Shown: positions 19,742-29,446, counted from the stretch's first letter. The stretch: 64,000 bases of DNA from Yersinia bercovieri ATCC 43970 (GCF_013282745.1 NZ_CP054044.1:2356001-2420000); one strand, 5' to 3'. Translations and numbers: made by a program. The notes: generated from the letters alone by a model not told the origin.

Positions 19742-21022
19742 TTATAGCGATGAATGATCCTGAGCTATGATCGGCTTCACACGTACCCGCTTAATCATAT
19801 TTTCTTGCACATCCAGCACATCAATCAAATAATGTCCGACACGGACTTGAGCATCTACCTGCGGAATCTCTTCCAGTGCTTCCAGTAGCATGCCATTAAT
19901 CGTGCGGGCATCGACCGGTAGTGACCAATTAAAGGCTTTGTTGAGTTCACGGACACTGGCGCTGCCATCAATTAGTACTGAACCATCACTTTGCGGATTG
20001 ACCTCTTCGGCGAGCGTAGGGGACATTGAGGTGGTGAAGTCGCCAACAATCTCTTCCAAAATATCTTCAACCGTCACCAACCCTTGGATATCGCCATATT
20101 CATCGACAATCATCCCGACTTTCTCTTTATTCCGCTGGAATTTCACCAGTTGCACATTCAGCGGTGTCCCCTCGGGGATAAAGTAGATTTCATCGGCTGC
20201 ACGTAGCAGATTCTCTTTATTAAACTCTCTCTTTTCAGTCATGAGTCGATAGGCTTCCCGCACCCGCAACATGCCAATAGCATCATCTAATGACTGGCGA
20301 TACAACACGATACGACCATGGGGAGAGTGGGTGAGCTGGCGCATGATTGACTTCCAATCATCATTGATATCAATGCCTACCACCTCATTGCGCGGCACCA
20401 TGATATCGCCGACCGTGACCTTTTCCAGATCCAGCACGGATATCAACATATCTTGATTACGGCGGGAAATTTGTGATTGGGATTCATTCACAATACTGCG
20501 CAATTCATCTTTGCTGACTGCATCACTGCGGTGCACATTCCCACGTATACCGCACATGCGCATCAACCCACGAGTGATAGTATTGAGCAACCATACCAGA
20601 GGTAGCATGATTTTCTGCAAAGGAGCCAGCAACACACTACTGGGGAACGCAACACGTTCAGGATAAAGGGCCGCGATAGTTTTCGGCATCACTTCAGCAA
20701 AAATCAGCACCACAAAGGTAAGCACCCCAGTTGCAATGGCGACCCCTGCATTTCCGTATAACCGGATACCGACGATAGTCGCAAGTGCTGAAGCCAGAAT
20801 ATTCACCAGATTATTGCCAATCAGGACCAAACTTATTAATCGGTCGGGGCGACGTAGCAGCTTCTCAACCCGGCGTGCGGCGCGATTTCCTTGCTTGGAC
20901 AAGTGGCGTAGACGATAGCGATTAAGTGTCATCATACCGGTTTCGGAAGCTGAAAAATAAGCCGAAACCACGATCATAATGACCAGAATAATGATCAGCG
21001 TGCTAGTTGATACATGATCCAA
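19742..21022 (-). CDS. yfjD: CNNM/CorB-family membrane protein YfjD
   Basis: A 426-residue HlyC/CorC (CorB) family protein. The N-terminal DUF21 membrane domain (three to four helices, SAYFSASETGMMTLNRYRLRHL at about 20-41) is followed by two CBS domains (about 200-330, VGDIMVPRNEVVGID and EYGDIQGLVTVEDILEEIVGDF) and a C-terminal transporter-associated domain. Relatives work in Mg/Co export or resistance. It is on the same strand as ypjD, 71 bp after it, matching the E. coli ypjD-yfjD order next to ffh. Confidence 0.93.
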   Translation of the reverse strand: MDHVSTSTLIIILVIMIVVSAYFSASETGMMTLNRYRLRHLSKQGNRAARRVEKLLRRPDRLISLVLIGNNLVNILASALATIVGIRLYGNAGVAIATGVLTFVVLIFAEVMPKTIAALYPERVAFPSSVLLAPLQKIMLPLVWLLNTITRGLMRMCGIRGNVHRSDAVSKDELRSIVNESQSQISRRNQDMLISVLDLEKVTVGDIMVPRNEVVGIDINDDWKSIMRQLTHSPHGRIVLYRQSLDDAIGMLRVREAYRLMTEKREFNKENLLRAADEIYFIPEGTPLNVQLVKFQRNKEKVGMIVDEYGDIQGLVTVEDILEEIVGDFTTSMSPTLAEEVNPQSDGSVLIDGSASVRELNKAFNWSLPVDARTINGMLLEALEEIPQVDAQVRVGHYLIDVLDVQENMIKRVRVKPIIAQDHSSL

Positions 21023-21093
21023 CGCAGTATTCCTTAATTGCGATAAGGACCCTGTTAGTTCAACAGGGCCATGTGCGAATGGCTGAGGAATGA

Positions 21094-21885
21094 CTAAGGA
21101 ACCATGATTTCCTGAACCAGCCGGCTACCAAAATAAGCCAGTGTAAGCAGAAATGCGCCAGCAAAACTGAACCAAATCACTCTGCGCCCGCGCCAGCCTT
21201 CATGGTAATGGCCCCACAATAAGACAATATAGACAAACCAGGCCATAATCGATAACACCGCTTTATGGACATTTTCTTTGCTAAATATATTGTCCATATA
21301 AAGCAAACCAGTGCACAGGGTCAGTGTGAGCAATACCACGCCAATTTGAGTGATATGGAACATTTTGCGCTCAATGCTCATTAATGGCGGCATATCGGCA
21401 TTAAAGGTCACTTTCTTATTCTTTAGCTGATAGTCGAGCCAAGCTAGCTGTAGCGCATAGAGTGCCGCGATGATCAGTGTCGCGTAAGCAAAAAGCGCCA
21501 GCCCAATGTGAACGAATATTGCCGGGCTGGCTTCTAAATGGGTAATAAATTCGCCGGGCAGCAAGCTGGCAAGGGCCAGATTGATCATGGCAAAACTATA
21601 GACGATAGGCAGTAGGAACCAGCCTCGCCCCTGTGAGGCGACGATAGTCATAATTGTACAGATCATCAGCCCGACGATAGAGCCGATATTCAATAAAGTG
21701 AGGTTTTGGCCACCACCAACGTCAAATATCTGATGCTTCAGCGCAATAGCGTGGCACACTAGCGCTACGACGGCAGAAATCAGCGCTAACCGCCGGTAAG
21801 CACTATTTTTTTGCACCAAGCTTGGGACAATCAAGCCCAGGCTGAGCGAATAAGCGATCAAAGCCAAAATGGAGAACACGGGCAT
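21094..21885 (-). CDS. ypjD: inner membrane protein YpjD (cytochrome c assembly family)
   Basis: A 263-residue membrane protein with about eight hydrophobic segments and the CcmC/CcsA-type block typified by SPAIFVHIGLALFAYATLI and WFVYIVLLWGHYHEGWRG(R). True cytochrome c assembly proteins carry a WWD haem-handling motif, which I do not see clearly here, so a role in haem delivery is unproven. It is transcribed divergently from ffh, the conserved enteric arrangement, and is probably co-transcribed with yfjD. Confidence 0.92.
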   Translation of the reverse strand: MPVFSILALIAYSLSLGLIVPSLVQKNSAYRRLALISAVVALVCHAIALKHQIFDVGGGQNLTLLNIGSIVGLMICTIMTIVASQGRGWFLLPIVYSFAMINLALASLLPGEFITHLEASPAIFVHIGLALFAYATLIIAALYALQLAWLDYQLKNKKVTFNADMPPLMSIERKMFHITQIGVVLLTLTLCTGLLYMDNIFSKENVHKAVLSIMAWFVYIVLLWGHYHEGWRGRRVIWFSFAGAFLLTLAYFGSRLVQEIMVP

Positions 21886-21994
21886 AGCGTTATATAAGCA
21901 TCGGCTAAGTGAATTAGATTGCCAGTATAGCGTTGAGCGCGTCTCGCTCCAACCGTTCTCCGACGTGAAGGCAGAGATCGTTTACGCTTCGTGT

Positions 21995-22000
21995 TATAAT
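21995..22000 (+). promoter_or_regulatory. extended -10 element of the ffh promoter
   Basis: TGTTATAAT at 21992-22000 is a consensus extended -10 box, 51 bp before the ffh ATG. No good -35 hexamer is found at 17 bp, consistent with an extended -10 promoter. Confidence 0.6.
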
Positions 22001-22050
22001 CCCCCCATTGTGTCGCCAGAGCGGCCTGTTTCCACGTTGAGTATGAGACA

Positions 22051-23412
22051 ATGTTTGAGAACTTAACTGATCGATTGTCGCGCACACTGCGCAATATCAG
22101 CGGCCGTGGCCGGCTGACCGAAGAAAATATTAAAGAGACGCTGCGTGAAGTTCGCATGGCGTTATTGGAAGCTGACGTTGCTCTGCCGGTTGTTCGTGAC
22201 TTTATCAACCGGGTTAAAGAGCGCGCTGTCGGGCATGAGGTGAATAAAAGCCTCACGCCAGGGCAGGAGTTCGTCAAAATAGTTAAAAATGAACTTATTG
22301 CCGCGATGGGCGAGGTCAATAACGAACTGAACCTGGCCGCGCAACCGCCAGCAGTGGTGTTAATGGCTGGCCTGCAAGGTGCGGGTAAAACCACCAGTGT
22401 GGCCAAGCTGGGTAAGTTCCTTAAAGAAAAACATAAGAAAAAAGTGCTGGTAGTCTCTGCCGACGTTTATCGCCCTGCGGCGATCAAACAGCTAGAAACG
22501 CTGGCACAACAGGTTAGCATTGATTTCTTCCCGTCTGATGTGCAAGAAAAACCGATTGATATCGTTAATCGCGCTCTGCAACAGGCGAAGCTCAAGTTTT
22601 ATGATGTTCTGATTGTCGATACCGCTGGTCGTCTACACGTCGATGAAGCGATGATGGATGAGATCAAACAGATTCATGGGGCGATCAATCCGGTCGAAAC
22701 ACTGTTTGTCGTCGATGCCATGACCGGTCAGGATGCCGCGAATACGGCAAAAGCCTTTAACGAAGCACTACCTCTCACGGGTGTGGTACTGACCAAAGTT
22801 GATGGTGATGCTCGTGGCGGTGCTGCGTTGTCTATCCGCCATATCACCGGTAAACCGATTAAATTCCTCGGTGTCGGTGAGAAAACCGAAGCGCTTGAGC
22901 CGTTCCACCCAGATCGCGTAGCCTCACGTATTCTGGGGATGGGCGACGTTCTCTCCCTGATTGAAGACATTGAGAGCAAAGTTGACCGCGCGCAGGCGGA
23001 AAAGCTGGCAACCAAGCTGAAAAAAGGCGACGGTTTCGATCTAAATGATTTCCTCGATCAGCTCAAGCAGATGCGTAACATGGGCGGCATGGCTAGCATG
23101 TTAAGCAAAATGCCGGGTGCTGGTCAGTTGCCAGAAAACGTGAAGTCGCAAATGGATGACAAAGTGACCGTGCGCATGGAGGCGATCATCAACTCGATGA
23201 CGCTGAAAGAGCGTGCTAAACCAGAAATCATCAAAGGCTCACGTAAGCGCCGCATTGCTACCGGTTCTGGCGTGCAAGTGCAGGACGTTAACCGCTTACT
23301 TAAGCAGTTCGATGAAATGCAGCGCATGATGAAGAAAATGAAAAATGGCGGGTTGGCCAAGATGATGCGTGGCATGAAAGGCATGATGCCACCGGGTTTC
23401 CCAGGCCGCTAA
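22051..23412 (+). CDS. ffh: signal recognition particle protein Ffh
   Basis: GTPase subunit of the signal recognition particle. It binds 4.5S RNA and signal sequences of nascent membrane proteins and delivers them to FtsY. 453 residues. The N domain is followed by the G domain with GLQGAGKTT at about 108-116, DTAGR near 190 and TKVDGDARGG near 247-256. The C-terminal M domain is rich in methionine (MRNMGGMASMLSKMPG, KGMMPPGFPG). Length and order equal E. coli Ffh. It is divergent from ypjD. Confidence 0.99.
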   Translation: MFENLTDRLSRTLRNISGRGRLTEENIKETLREVRMALLEADVALPVVRDFINRVKERAVGHEVNKSLTPGQEFVKIVKNELIAAMGEVNNELNLAAQPPAVVLMAGLQGAGKTTSVAKLGKFLKEKHKKKVLVVSADVYRPAAIKQLETLAQQVSIDFFPSDVQEKPIDIVNRALQQAKLKFYDVLIVDTAGRLHVDEAMMDEIKQIHGAINPVETLFVVDAMTGQDAANTAKAFNEALPLTGVVLTKVDGDARGGAALSIRHITGKPIKFLGVGEKTEALEPFHPDRVASRILGMGDVLSLIEDIESKVDRAQAEKLATKLKKGDGFDLNDFLDQLKQMRNMGGMASMLSKMPGAGQLPENVKSQMDDKVTVRMEAIINSMTLKERAKPEIIKGSRKRRIATGSGVQVQDVNRLLKQFDEMQRMMKKMKNGGLAKMMRGMKGMMPPGFPGR

Positions 23413-23535
23413 ACGTCATTTCACGCTGCGGGGGTCGCCAGTGTGAGATGAGTAAAGATTTCCCGCTGAAAACGGCGGTAAACGAAGGAAATTGCACTCA
23501 TTCCAAAACTAGCGCACAGGAATCTACGCTTTAGA

Positions 23536-23563
23536 TTGCTTTTTGCGCCAAAATGAGTAAAAT
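23536..23563 (+). promoter_or_regulatory. putative rpsP operon promoter
   Basis: TTGCTT (23536-23541), 16-bp spacer, TAAAAT (23558-23563) and then the GC-rich tttcgggc. Transcription would begin near 23570 and give a leader of about 70 nt containing the hairpin at 23583-23616. Confidence 0.5.
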
Positions 23564-23582
23564 TTTCGGGCTTTTTATATTG

Positions 23583-23620
23583 CAACTGGACCCCGTTCCC
23601 CGATGGGGTCCAGTTGTTTT
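23583..23620 (+). terminator. leader hairpin before rpsP (terminator or attenuator)
   Basis: CAACTGGACCCC-gttccccgat-GGGGTCCAGTTG is a perfect 12-bp stem followed by TTTTATT, ending only about 20 bp before the rpsP ATG. No promoter fits between it and rpsP, so it either ends ffh transcripts while rpsP relies on read-through, or acts as an attenuator of the ribosomal operon. Confidence 0.8.
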
Positions 23621-23639
23621 ATTAACTAAAGAGGATGTT

Positions 23640-23888
23640 ATGGTAACAATTCGTTTGGCTCGTGGCGGCGCTAAAAAGCGTCCGTTTTATCAAGTAGTAG
23701 TGACCGACAGCCGTAATGCTCGTGACGGTCGTTTCATCGAACGTGTAGGCTTCTTTAACCCGATCGCATCTGGTCAGGCTGAAGCTCTGCGTTTAGACCT
23801 GGACCGTATCGAACATTGGATCGGCCTGGGTGCTACCGTTTCTGATCGCGTATCTGCGCTGATCAAAGACGCTAAGAAAGCAGCTTAA
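23640..23888 (+). CDS. rpsP: 30S ribosomal protein S16
   Basis: Small ribosomal subunit protein needed for 30S assembly, 82 residues as in E. coli. It begins [21 protein letters not shown] chose the ATG at 23640, preceded by aaagagg; the open frame upstream runs through the leader hairpin and is not conserved. It is the first gene of the rpsP-rimM-trmD-rplS operon. Confidence 0.99.
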   Translation: MVTIRLARGGAKKRPFYQVVVTDSRNARDGRFIERVGFFNPIASGQAEALRLDLDRIEHWIGLGATVSDRVSALIKDAKKAA

Positions 23889-23909
23889 TCTGTCGCGGTG
23901 GTGGTTATT

Positions 23910-24458
23910 ATGAGCAAGCAACTCAATCCAGTCGTTCCCGACCAGCCGATTGTTCTCGGTAAAATGGGTTCGACTTACGGCATTCGCGGTTGGCTCAGAG
24001 TATTTTCATCCACCGAGAACGCCGAAAGCATTTTCGATTACCAGCCGTGGTTTATCCAGCAGGCCGGTAAGTGGCAGCATGTCGAGTTGGAAGACTGGAA
24101 GCGCCACAGTCAGGATCTGATCATCAAAGTTAAAGGTGTTGATGATCGGGATGCCGCTAATTTACTGACTAATTGCGAAATTATCGTAGATTCTAAGCAG
24201 CTACCCACACTGGAAGAGGATGATTACTACTGGAAAGACCTTATGGGCTGTCAGGTAGTAACAACCACGGGTTACGAACTGGGTAAAATCATCGATATGA
24301 TGGAAACCGGCTCTAACGATGTGATGGTAGTGAAAGCAAACCTGAAAGATGCATTCGGTATGAAGGAGCGGTTGGTCCCGTTTCTTCATGGGCAGGTTAT
24401 CAAGAGTGTCGATCTCACTGCTCAACGTGTTGAAGTAGATTGGGATCCTGGTTTTTGA
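23910..24458 (+). CDS. rimM: ribosome maturation factor RimM
   Basis: 16S rRNA processing and 30S maturation factor that binds S19. 182 residues, same as E. coli, with an N-terminal barrel ([20 protein letters not shown]) and C-terminal PRC-barrel ([14 protein letters not shown]). Start at MSKQLNP, 21 bp after rpsP. The upstream GTG at 23898 would add four residues but has no family support. Confidence 0.98.
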   Translation: MSKQLNPVVPDQPIVLGKMGSTYGIRGWLRVFSSTENAESIFDYQPWFIQQAGKWQHVELEDWKRHSQDLIIKVKGVDDRDAANLLTNCEIIVDSKQLPTLEEDDYYWKDLMGCQVVTTTGYELGKIIDMMETGSNDVMVVKANLKDAFGMKERLVPFLHGQVIKSVDLTAQRVEVDWDPGF

Positions 24459-24496
24459 CCTCCGAATTAAACGGCAAAAGTGAGTGGAACAAAACA

Positions 24497-25237
24497 ATGT
24501 GGATCGGTGTTATTAGCCTGTTTCCAGAGATGTTCCGCGCAATAACCGATTACGGGGTAACTGGCCGGGCAGTAAAAAATGGCCTGCTGAGCGTGCAGTG
24601 TTGGAGTCCTCGTGACTTTACCTACGATCGGCATCGTACCGTGGATGATCGCCCATACGGCGGTGGCCCGGGAATGTTGATGATGGTGCAACCGTTAAGG
24701 GAAGCCATTCATGCAGCAAAAGCAGCGGCAGGCGAGGGAGCAAAGGTGATCTATCTGTCACCTCAAGGGCGCAAACTGGACCAACAGGGTGTTTGCGAAC
24801 TGGCTATGAATCCGAAAATGATTCTGGTTTGTGGTCGGTACGAAGGAGTTGATGAGCGCGTAATTAAAACCGAAATTGATGAAGAGTGGTCAATTGGTGA
24901 TTACGTTCTCAGCGGTGGCGAGCTGCCGGCAATGACGTTGATCGACTCAGTATCCCGCTTTATCCCGGGAGTGCTGGGTCATCAGGCTTCAGCTGAGGAA
25001 GATTCTTTTGCTGATGGGTTGCTGGATTGCCCACACTACACTCGTCCTGAGGTGTTAGAAGGGATGGAGGTTCCGCCAGTATTACTGTCGGGTAACCATG
25101 CCGAGATTCGTCGCTGGCGCTTAAAGCAGTCGCTGGGCCGTACCTGGCTTAGAAGACCTGAACTTCTAGAAAGCCTAGCTCTGACTGACGAGCAAATGGT
25201 GTTGCTGGCTGAGTTCCAACGGGAACATAAGCCCTGA
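24497..25237 (+). CDS. trmD: tRNA (guanine-37-N1)-methyltransferase
   Basis: Methylates G37 next to the anticodon of tRNAs reading CNN/CGG codons, preventing +1 frameshifts. 246 residues. The SPOUT knot binding S-adenosylmethionine shows as [12 protein letters not shown] (about 111-122) and [14 protein letters not shown] (about 132-145). Start [13 protein letters not shown], 38 bp after rimM. The frame is open further upstream but the family begins here. Confidence 0.99.
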   Translation: MWIGVISLFPEMFRAITDYGVTGRAVKNGLLSVQCWSPRDFTYDRHRTVDDRPYGGGPGMLMMVQPLREAIHAAKAAAGEGAKVIYLSPQGRKLDQQGVCELAMNPKMILVCGRYEGVDERVIKTEIDEEWSIGDYVLSGGELPAMTLIDSVSRFIPGVLGHQASAEEDSFADGLLDCPHYTRPEVLEGMEVPPVLLSGNHAEIRRWRLKQSLGRTWLRRPELLESLALTDEQMVLLAEFQREHKP

Positions 25238-25302
25238 GCAACAGAACTATGAAAGGAACATTGCACTACGTGTCAATGATCCTGATATATCAGTTTACCT
25301 AG

Positions 25303-25665
<363 letters not shown>

Positions 25666-25703
25666 GATACAGCTAGCGCTGCATCCAAAAGTTAATAGTT
25701 ATG

Positions 25704-25735
25704 AAGGGGTTAGCCATGGGCTAGCCCCTTTTTTT
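25704..25735 (+). terminator. rpsP operon terminator
   Basis: AAGGGGTTAGCC-at-GGGCTAGCCCCTT with a TTTTTTT run after rplS; a canonical Rho-independent terminator. Confidence 0.93.
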
Positions 25736-25849
25736 GTGGCTACAAAATGGCGATAGAGATTTCAGCTCTGAAGGTCAGTGTTGGGGAGAAGAACGAGATC
25801 GAAGGGAAGTAGCGTGGCATCTCACCACGCTAAAGAGACTTATGAATAG

Positions 25850-26617
25850 TTACAGGCCATAAACCAGAGTGACTGACGTTGTCGTATCCGTGTTTTTTGG
25901 CGCACTGGCAGGTGGTTTGGTGTTATAGGTCACAACATAGGCTAAACGCAGCGCGAAGCTTTTATTGATGGCGACATTTAACGCAGTTTCTGAGTTCAGC
26001 GTAGTTTCCTCGTTCGCTAATGCAGAGACCCCTTCACTGAATACGGTATTATCCGTTAACTGATAAGTATAGTTTGCACCGCCATAAGCCAATGCTTTTG
26101 TCGCACGGCCACCGCCATAAAATTCATCATGGCGAACACCAGGACCAAACTCCACCCGCAAGTTATGCAACGGCGTGGTCATAATCTGGCGACCATAACC
26201 CGTGGTTAATACCGAGCGCGAATCAAAACCGTTGTAACGGTCATTCAACCAACTAGCTTGTCCAAACAGATAGTTACGATCAGTCAGATTATAACGAGTA
26301 CGCCCGCCTAACTGATAACGTTCGGAGGAGCGTTGATCATTAGCACTGGTATTGCGTGCAGCACCCCACAAACTGTAAGCAGTATTGGGTTGGAACCAAG
26401 TTAACGTTGAGTTAGCGGTCAATGTTGAGTTGGTCGTATTACCTGACTGGGCGGTATAACCGGCCTCGACTGTACCATCGAAGCTCTTTTTGGCTGTGGC
26501 TGGATCGTCTAAGGCAGTAAAAACAGTGGCATCAGCAAGAACTGAAAGGCTGACTAGGGATAAAGCGAGTGTGCTGATTTGAAACGGCAACGCCCTGGTA
26601 TGACGCAAAGAAAACAT
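25850..26617 (-). CDS. ydiY: outer membrane beta-barrel protein YdiY (DUF481)
   Basis: A 255-residue DUF481 protein. An N-terminal signal peptide (FQISTLALSLVSLSVLADA) ends near residue 28, then alternating beta strands with periodic Tyr/Asn/Thr suggest a barrel of about ten strands, ending with a hydrophobic C-terminus (VTLVYGL) as in outer membrane proteins. E. coli YdiY is an acid-induced protein of unknown function. The ATG at 26617 puts the signal peptide at the N-terminus; the frame extends 15 codons further. It forms a single-gene unit. Confidence 0.85.
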   Translation of the reverse strand: MFSLRHTRALPFQISTLALSLVSLSVLADATVFTALDDPATAKKSFDGTVEAGYTAQSGNTTNSTLTANSTLTWFQPNTAYSLWGAARNTSANDQRSSERYQLGGRTRYNLTDRNYLFGQASWLNDRYNGFDSRSVLTTGYGRQIMTTPLHNLRVEFGPGVRHDEFYGGGRATKALAYGGANYTYQLTDNTVFSEGVSALANEETTLNSETALNVAINKSFALRLAYVVTYNTKPPASAPKNTDTTTSVTLVYGL

Positions 26618-26810
26618 AATAGGTCCATGGTGAAAAAATGATGATTGTGATGCGGCTCGCATTGTAGCAGTTGTGATCTAACTTATTCAGAAGATATTTC
26701 GGATTGAATAATTAATTATAATAAGAGGGTTTTAGCGAAGAGTTCATTCTTAAAAGCTAATAAAAAAGAGGCTTTTGTCGGCAGATTAAAATGTTGGCGC
26801 GCCATAAATA

Positions 26811-26841
26811 GAGAGACCAGAAATATAATCTGGTCTCCCTG
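26811..26841 (-). terminator. dcuB terminator hairpin
   Basis: On the minus strand GGAGACCAGA-ttatatt-TCTGGTCTC is a 9 to 10-bp stem some 30 bp after the dcuB stop, followed by tctattta. Confidence 0.6.
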
Positions 26842-26871
26842 CAAGTCATCCATGACAGCTTCATCTTGCGA

Positions 26872-28215
26872 TTACATAAAAGTCGTCACCAACAAGTAAC
26901 CGGTGATACAAGAGCAGATGACACCGATAAGCCCCGGAATGATAAAGCTATGGTTAATAATGAATTTACCAATCTTAGTTGTACCGGAACGGTCAAAACC
27001 GATACAAGCCAGGTCACTTGGATAGGTTGGCAGAACAAAATAACCATAAGCTGCCGGGAAGAATGCAATCAGCATTTTCGGATCAACACCGAGCTGTAAG
27101 CCCATTGGTGCGATGGCCGCCAATGCAGCTGCCTGACTGTTAACTAATTTAGAGACCAAGAATAGAACAATGGCATATGTCCATGGCTGACTTTTCACTA
27201 CATCTTCCAATACCAATTTCAAATCGCCCATATGGGCTTGGAAGAAGGTATCACTCATCCAGGCAACGCCGAATACTGAGAAGATAGCGACCATGCCGGC
27301 TTTGAATACGGCGCCGTTAGAGATATCACTAGGTTTAACTTTACAGCCAATAAGAATAACTGCACCGGCAATTAGCATCATCATCTGAATAACCAGATTC
27401 ATCGACAGCGATTGCATCTTACCTTTAACCTCAAAAGCAGGGCGCAGGTCAGCAAAGGCACCGAGTAATACCACGATGATAATAGCGGCGAAGAATATCC
27501 AGGTAGACCAGTAAGCTTGTTTCGGAAAAACTTGATTTAATAATGTATCTGTTGAGCCATAGATAAAGGAGCGTTGCTCTGGATCTTTGATTTTTTCTTG
27601 GAAATCAGGATCTTTATCCAGATCTTTACCGCGGCGCAGGCTCCATAATGCTGCCATCAGCACCCCAACTAAAGAGGCTGGGACTGAAACAGCCAGAATT
27701 TCCAATATGCTATACGCATGACCAATACCGTGATTGGCACCAATAATTGATACCAAGGAAACAACAGCTACTGAAACTGGAGATGCAGTAATCGCCATTT
27801 GTGACGCGACAGATGCCACTGCCATTGGTCGTTCGGGGCGAATTCCTTTTTTAATCGCGATATCTGAAATAATAGGGAACATGGTATAAACAACATGCCC
27901 AGTACCACATAAAAAGGTTAATGACCAGGTTGTGAATGGAGCCAGTAGCGTAATATGCTGAGGGTGTCGACGTAATAATCGCTCAGCAAATTGCATCATG
28001 ACATTTAATCCACCGGCAGTTTGTAATACAGACGCACAGCCAATTACGGCTAATATTGTCAGCATAACATCAACGGGTGGTTTACCGGGTTCGAGGCCAA
28101 AGATAAAGGTCAAAATAAATAAGCCAATACCACTTATTAACCCCAGCCCCATCCCTCCGTAGCGTGTACCGGCTAATAGGCATAGAATTATAATTATAAA
28201 TTGTAGTGTTATCAT
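26872..28215 (-). CDS. dcuB: anaerobic C4-dicarboxylate transporter DcuB
   Basis: A 447-residue Dcu-family antiporter with about ten to twelve membrane helices that exchanges external fumarate, malate or aspartate for internal succinate during anaerobic respiration. LLRRHPQHITLLAP, FLCGTGHVVYTMFPII and LPTYPSDLACIGFDRSGTT are closer to DcuB than DcuA. I start at the ATG at 28215, after aaggtaat, 20 codons inside the longest frame. No fumarase or DcuS/DcuR gene is beside it. The neighbour upstream is a LytTR response regulator on the same strand. Confidence 0.92.
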   Translation of the reverse strand: MITLQFIIIILCLLAGTRYGGMGLGLISGIGLFILTFIFGLEPGKPPVDVMLTILAVIGCASVLQTAGGLNVMMQFAERLLRRHPQHITLLAPFTTWSLTFLCGTGHVVYTMFPIISDIAIKKGIRPERPMAVASVASQMAITASPVSVAVVSLVSIIGANHGIGHAYSILEILAVSVPASLVGVLMAALWSLRRGKDLDKDPDFQEKIKDPEQRSFIYGSTDTLLNQVFPKQAYWSTWIFFAAIIIVVLLGAFADLRPAFEVKGKMQSLSMNLVIQMMMLIAGAVILIGCKVKPSDISNGAVFKAGMVAIFSVFGVAWMSDTFFQAHMGDLKLVLEDVVKSQPWTYAIVLFLVSKLVNSQAAALAAIAPMGLQLGVDPKMLIAFFPAAYGYFVLPTYPSDLACIGFDRSGTTKIGKFIINHSFIIPGLIGVICSCITGYLLVTTFM

Positions 28216-28575
28216 AATATTACCTTGCTTCCAACATGAATAAAATTCGGTTATGTATTCGCTGGTTTTAAGCAATGAGCATGGCTCTTACTTGATTTTC
28301 TCTATCAAAGCACAGATCGTATTGATTAAAACTTGGCTAATATCAAGGGAGCATTGTTTAGTTATGTAATTAAATAAATCTGAGATCTGTCTCTATTTTT
28401 ATATCAGCTCAGACTTTTCTAATTAATTAAAGTGGTATTGGAAGTGGGAAATAGAATATAAGGATTGATTGTAAAAAAATTGTATTGATATTGTTTTTCA
28501 ATTGATGAATTAATCCCCAGAAAACGTCTATTGATTTGGCTATTTCTGTTTTAGCTATTTGGGGGAGAAGCTGAT
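28216..28575. other. AT-rich intergenic region upstream of dcuB
   Basis: About 360 bp separate the response regulator stop from the dcuB start. It is clearly AT-rich. I looked for FNR (TTGAT-N4-ATCAA) and CRP sites and found no acceptable match. It presumably holds the dcuB promoter. Confidence 0.4.
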
Positions 28576-29292
28576 TCAGCTAATTCCCAATTTCTCTTTT
28601 AGAGATTTCAAGTAACGGCGACTCACAGGGATATGCTTACCGCTGCGGGTAATAACTTCAGCTGAACCATTATCCATAAGCTGAATTTCCCCTAACTGTT
28701 CGGTATTCACCATATATTGTCGATGGCAGCGGATAAACGGAGTTTTTTCTTCCAATGTTTTGAGTGATAACTGGGTATAGCCAGACTGTATTGTCCCGAC
28801 GACATGCACCCCGCTAAGCTCGGAACTGAGATATTCTACTTCTTCGATTTTCAGTAAAAAAATGCGGTTGTGGCCGGAGCAGGGGATATGCCGCAGCATG
28901 GATTCGGTGATTTTATGTAAATTATTATTTACACTGGTGCCGCGTCTTAAGCGAATCAGCGTTTTTGCTAGCCGTTGATGGTCGAGCGGTTTTAGCAGAT
29001 AGTCAAAGGCGTGCTCTTCAAAAGCACGGATGGCGTATTCATCGTAAGCCGTGACAAAAACGATATGTGGCATACTTTCTGGGTTTAGCATTGAGGCCAG
29101 TTCCAGCCCATTAATTCTAGGCATCTGGATGTCGAGAAACAGCACATCAGGTTGCAGGCGCTGGATAGCGGGGATGGCTTCCAATGCGTTACTGCATTCG
29201 GCGACGATCTCAATATCTTGTTCTTCACTCAATCTTTCGCGTAAATCTTCGCGCGCGGGTTGTTCATCGTCGACGATGATGACTCTTAACAT
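28576..29292 (-). CDS. btsR: LytTR-type response regulator (BtsR/YehT-like)
   Basis: A 238-residue response regulator. The receiver domain has the acidic pair DD at 8-9, the phosphorylated Asp54 in LFLDIQMP and Lys near 104 in LLKPLD. The C-terminal LytTR DNA-binding domain ends VSRRYLKSLKEKLGIS. It aligns over its whole length with E. coli BtsR, which with kinase BtsS responds to pyruvate. No histidine kinase gene lies next to it here, so it is an orphan in this window. Start at MLRVIIVDDE; the frame is open eight codons further up. Confidence 0.85.
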   Translation of the reverse strand: MLRVIIVDDEQPAREDLRERLSEEQDIEIVAECSNALEAIPAIQRLQPDVLFLDIQMPRINGLELASMLNPESMPHIVFVTAYDEYAIRAFEEHAFDYLLKPLDHQRLAKTLIRLRRGTSVNNNLHKITESMLRHIPCSGHNRIFLLKIEEVEYLSSELSGVHVVGTIQSGYTQLSLKTLEEKTPFIRCHRQYMVNTEQLGEIQLMDNGSAEVITRSGKHIPVSRRYLKSLKEKLGIS

Positions 29293-29406
29293 ACAGCCTC
29301 CACAAATTTCCCGCATCTTATCATGACCTCAAAGGGAGGTTAGGACCATCTGTAGAAACTGCGACTCACCGCAAAACTCCAACTGAAATGTGCCTGCAAA
29401 ATTGGT

Positions 29407-29424
29407 GGTAATTATTTATTTACA
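29407..29424 (+). promoter_or_regulatory. putative TyrR box 1 of aroF
   Basis: GGTAAT-N6-TTTACA matches the TyrR consensus TGTAAA-N6-TTTACA at 10 of 12 positions and keeps the key G-N14-C. It is 22 bp from the next box, two helical turns, as expected for cooperative TyrR binding. Confidence 0.55.
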
Positions 29425-29428
29425 CATA

Positions 29429-29446
29429 TGGATTGAAAACTTTACA
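29429..29446 (+). promoter_or_regulatory. putative TyrR box 2 of aroF
   Basis: TGGATT-N6-TTTACA keeps the right half perfectly and the G-N14-C pattern, but the left half is weak (3 of 6). It is about 75 bp before the aroF start. Confidence 0.5.

Noticed and set aside
23553..23639. Longer rpsP start upstream of the ATG at 23640
   Set aside because: The extra 29 codons run through the leader hairpin and do not belong to the S16 family; the RBS fits 23640.
28300..28560. FNR or CRP sites upstream of dcuB
   Set aside because: TTGAT and ATCAA halves are present (for example near 28295-28311) but with a 7-bp instead of a 4-bp spacer; no acceptable site found.
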